From Christensenella sp. UBA767 (GTDB taxonomy: Bacteria; Bacillota; Clostridia; Christensenellales; CAG-917): a stretch of DNA of 7,731 bases. Positions 6,543-7,731 of this stretch are shown here, one piece after another; positions within the stretch are counted from its first letter, which is position 1, and the number at the start of each line of letters is the position of its first letter. The position numbers were made by a program, and so were the translations under genes. The notes beneath the pieces were generated by a model that had not been told where the DNA came from, searched no databases, and worked only from the letters and a program-made list of their open reading frames with translations. The DNA is taken from the NCBI GenBank assembly GCA_002297185.1, contig DBJV01000093.1:1-7731 (forward strand). Reading direction: 5' to 3'.

Positions 6543-7487
6543 TCACATACAAAGCGCAGCCGCGCCGATTATTCCCGCGTCGTTGCGAAGGGTTGCCGCA
6601 ACCACCTTGATTTTGGGGCTATACACCGCGCCATAGACGTTTCTCGACACGTATCTTTGCAACGGTTTGATGATGTTGTCGCCTTGGTTTGAAATGCCTC
6701 CGCCTATGATAATCACTTCGGGGAAGAAGATGTTTGCAAAGTTCACAAGCCCCACTCCTACGTACTTGATATATCTCTTTATCACCGCAATCGACACTTT
6801 ATCGTCTTGTTTTGCACAGTCAAACACCACTTTTCCGCTAATACCGTTCTCTTCCACCTCACGAGCCAAAAGACTTTCGGGATGTTTTTCGCAAGCGGCT
6901 TGAATTTGGTTCATAAGTGCCGTTGCCGACGCATACGCCTCGTAGCAGCCCTTCTTTCCGCAACCGCAGGTAACGCCGCCGAGGTTTATTTGGATATGTC
7001 CGCCCTCTGCGCCTGCCGAGCGATTGCCCGTAAGCAATTTGCCGTCAACCACGATACCCGTGCCTACGCCAGTTCCGAGCGTAACCATAACGGAATTTTT
7101 TGCGCCCTTACCTGCGCCGAACATAGTTTCCGCAAGTGCCGCGCAGTTTGCGTCGTTGCTGAGTTTCACGTTCTTTATACCCGTCATATCCGCAAGCATT
7201 TTTGCCATAGGCGTGTTGCGGAAGTTGATATTGCAAGAGTATCTCACGATTCCCTTCTCATCGTAAACGGAGCCGGGACACCCGAGACCAACGCCTTCGA
7301 AATCGCTCTTTTGAAGTCCGCTTGCAGCGACGATATCCTCAATGAGATTTGCAATATCTTTGACGATAAGCACGTCCTCTTTGCCGGGTGACGTAACGAT
7401 AGTTTTTCTTGTGGAAATGATGCCGTTTTCATCGACGATGCCGCCCTTAATGGTCATTCCGCCGATGTCGATGCCGATAAATTTCAT
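6543..7487 (-). CDS. ROK-family sugar kinase (glucokinase-like)
   Basis: A 314-residue cytosolic ATP-dependent sugar kinase of the ROK family, the usual length for bacterial ROK glucokinases. The N-terminal phosphate loop is GIDIGGMTIKGG (5-16), with Met11 where many members have Thr. The second-domain motif LGCPGSV lies at 68-74. The catalytic base Asp112 is in LSNDANCAALAE, and the ATP-binding segment is TLGTGVGTGIVVDG (136-149). The sugar-binding EGGH (161-164) and zinc motif CGCGKKGCYE (174-183) supply His164, Cys174, Cys176 and Cys181. The C-terminal IIIGGGIS (259-266) is typical. There is no N-terminal helix-turn-helix, so it is a kinase rather than a ROK repressor. Glucose is the likely but unproven substrate; N-acetylmannosamine, fructose or allose are alternatives. 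The ATG has AGAGG 6 nt upstream and is first in a probable operon with the radical SAM, DUF2344 and RNase G/E genes. Confidence 0.93.
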   Translation of the reverse strand: MKFIGIDIGGMTIKGGIVDENGIISTRKTIVTSPGKEDVLIVKDIANLIEDIVAASGLQKSDFEGVGLGCPGSVYDEKGIVRYSCNINFRNTPMAKMLADMTGIKNVKLSNDANCAALAETMFGAGKGAKNSVMVTLGTGVGTGIVVDGKLLTGNRSAGAEGGHIQINLGGVTCGCGKKGCYEAYASATALMNQIQAACEKHPESLLAREVEENGISGKVVFDCAKQDDKVSIAVIKRYIKYVGVGLVNFANIFFPEVIIIGGGISNQGDNIIKPLQRYVSRNVYGAVYSPKIKVVAATLRNDAGIIGAAALCM

Positions 7488-7493
7488 ACAAAA

Positions 7494-7498
7494 CCTCT
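7494..7498 (-). promoter_or_regulatory. Ribosome binding site of the ROK kinase gene
   Basis: AGAGG lies 6 nt before the ATG at 7487. It directly abuts the palindrome at 7499-7517, so a folded leader could affect ribosome access. Confidence 0.65.
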
Positions 7499-7517
7499 CA
7501 AAGTCTATAAGACTTTG
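7499..7517 (-). promoter_or_regulatory. Perfect 19-bp palindrome in the kinase leader (operator or mRNA hairpin)
   Basis: CAAAGTC and GACTTTG are perfect 7-bp arms around TTATA (sense strand). The element lies downstream of the predicted promoter and ends exactly where the AGAGG ribosome binding site begins. It could be a repressor operator within the transcribed leader, or an RNA stem-loop that modulates translation or protects the 5' end. The sequence alone does not choose between these. Confidence 0.5.
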
Positions 7518-7535
7518 CCATAATGTCGTAGTGTA

Positions 7536-7564
7536 AGTGTAACCTAAAAAGCATAAAAAGTCAA
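7536..7564 (-). promoter_or_regulatory. Sigma-70-type promoter for the ROK kinase operon
   Basis: The -35 box TTGACT (7559-7564, 5 of 6 matches to TTGACA) and -10 box TACACT (7536-7541, 4 of 6 matches to TATAAT) are 17 bp apart. Transcription would begin near 7529, giving a leader of about 40 nt that contains the palindrome and ribosome binding site. An overlapping second TACACT follows immediately but would have a poor spacing of 23 bp. Confidence 0.65.
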
Positions 7565-7609
7565 CCTCTGCCGCCTTATTTACGCCGCCACGGCATACTT
7601 TGCTTGCAT

Positions 7610-7642
7610 TTGCAAAAATTTCCGTAAATATTGCAAAAATTT
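7610..7642. repeat. Two 12-bp direct repeats upstream of the kinase promoter
   Basis: TTGCAAAAATTT occurs at 7610-7621 and again at 7631-7642 (plus-strand reading). The copies start 21 bp apart, about two turns of the helix, so they would present the same face of the DNA. They lie about 45-80 bp upstream of the -35 box, where an activator site or an A-tract UP-like/bending element could act. The surrounding stretch (7565-7731) is AT-rich and holds no gene I can support. Confidence 0.4.
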
Positions 7643-7731
7643 ATTGAAAAAACAAACTAAAAATCGTAAAAATCAACCCTTTTCAATCGTTTTATCCAAA
7701 CGGCAACCTCAAAATCTTCAAAAATCCGCAA

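Noticed and set aside
7569..7595. GC-rich patch with TGCCG/CGGCA arms and two GCCGCC words
   Set aside because: The inverted arms are only 5 bp with a 17-nt loop, and the GCCGCC words are direct rather than inverted, so no credible terminator or operator.
7657..7731. Possible C-terminal tail of an upstream minus-strand gene (25 codons open to a TAG)
   Set aside because: The frame is open from the window edge, but the stretch is short, AT-rich and made of repeated GATTTT-like words, with no recognisable motif. It cannot be told from non-coding DNA without the neighbouring sequence.
1..7731. CRISPR arrays, insertion sequences, tRNA or rRNA genes
   Set aside because: No regularly spaced repeats, transposase motifs, terminal inverted repeats or tRNA/rRNA-like sequence were seen on either strand.

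Overview
The window looks like a bacterial chromosome segment of moderate GC content, most likely from a Gram-positive clostridial lineage. The lineage call is inference. It rests on the arrangement of a TIGR03960-type radical SAM gene, a DUF2344 (TIGR03936-type) gene and a ribonuclease E/G gene, which is a familiar neighbourhood in Firmicutes, and on purine-rich Shine-Dalgarno sites with good sigma-70-like promoters. All six genes I can support lie on the minus strand, so transcription runs from high to low coordinates. The long plus-strand open frames are antisense shadows.

Layout in transcription order. (1) 7488-7731 is an AT-rich upstream region. It holds a convincing promoter (TTGACT, 17 bp, TACACT), a perfect 19-bp palindrome just before the first ribosome binding site, and two 12-bp direct repeats further upstream. 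(2) The first operon follows: a ROK-family sugar kinase (6543-7487), a B12-binding-type radical SAM protein (4773-6539), a DUF2344 protein (4147-4779) and a ribonuclease G/E (2594-4087). Junctions are tight (3-bp gap, 7-bp overlap, then 59 bp), so co-transcription from the kinase promoter is likely. A weak terminator-like hairpin overlaps the DUF2344 stop and may reduce read-through into the RNase gene. (3) 2471-2593 is an intergenic gap with a hairpin just after the RNase stop and a second strong promoter (TTGCCA, 17 bp, extended TAGAAT). (4) The second unit is a medium-chain dehydrogenase with a degenerate zinc site (1496-2470), followed after 21 bp by an O-antigen-ligase-like polytopic membrane protein (1-1474) that runs off the left edge.

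The first operon mixes a sugar kinase with a widely conserved radical SAM/DUF2344 pair of uncertain function and an RNA-processing nuclease. The second looks like a surface-glycan or polyol-related pair. Nothing here is clearly a mobile element, CRISPR array, defence island, tRNA or rRNA. The most interesting leads are the palindrome at the kinase ribosome binding site, the modified metal site of the dehydrogenase beside a glycan ligase or polymerase, and the terminal cysteine cluster of the radical SAM protein. I do not see strong evidence for an entirely new system.
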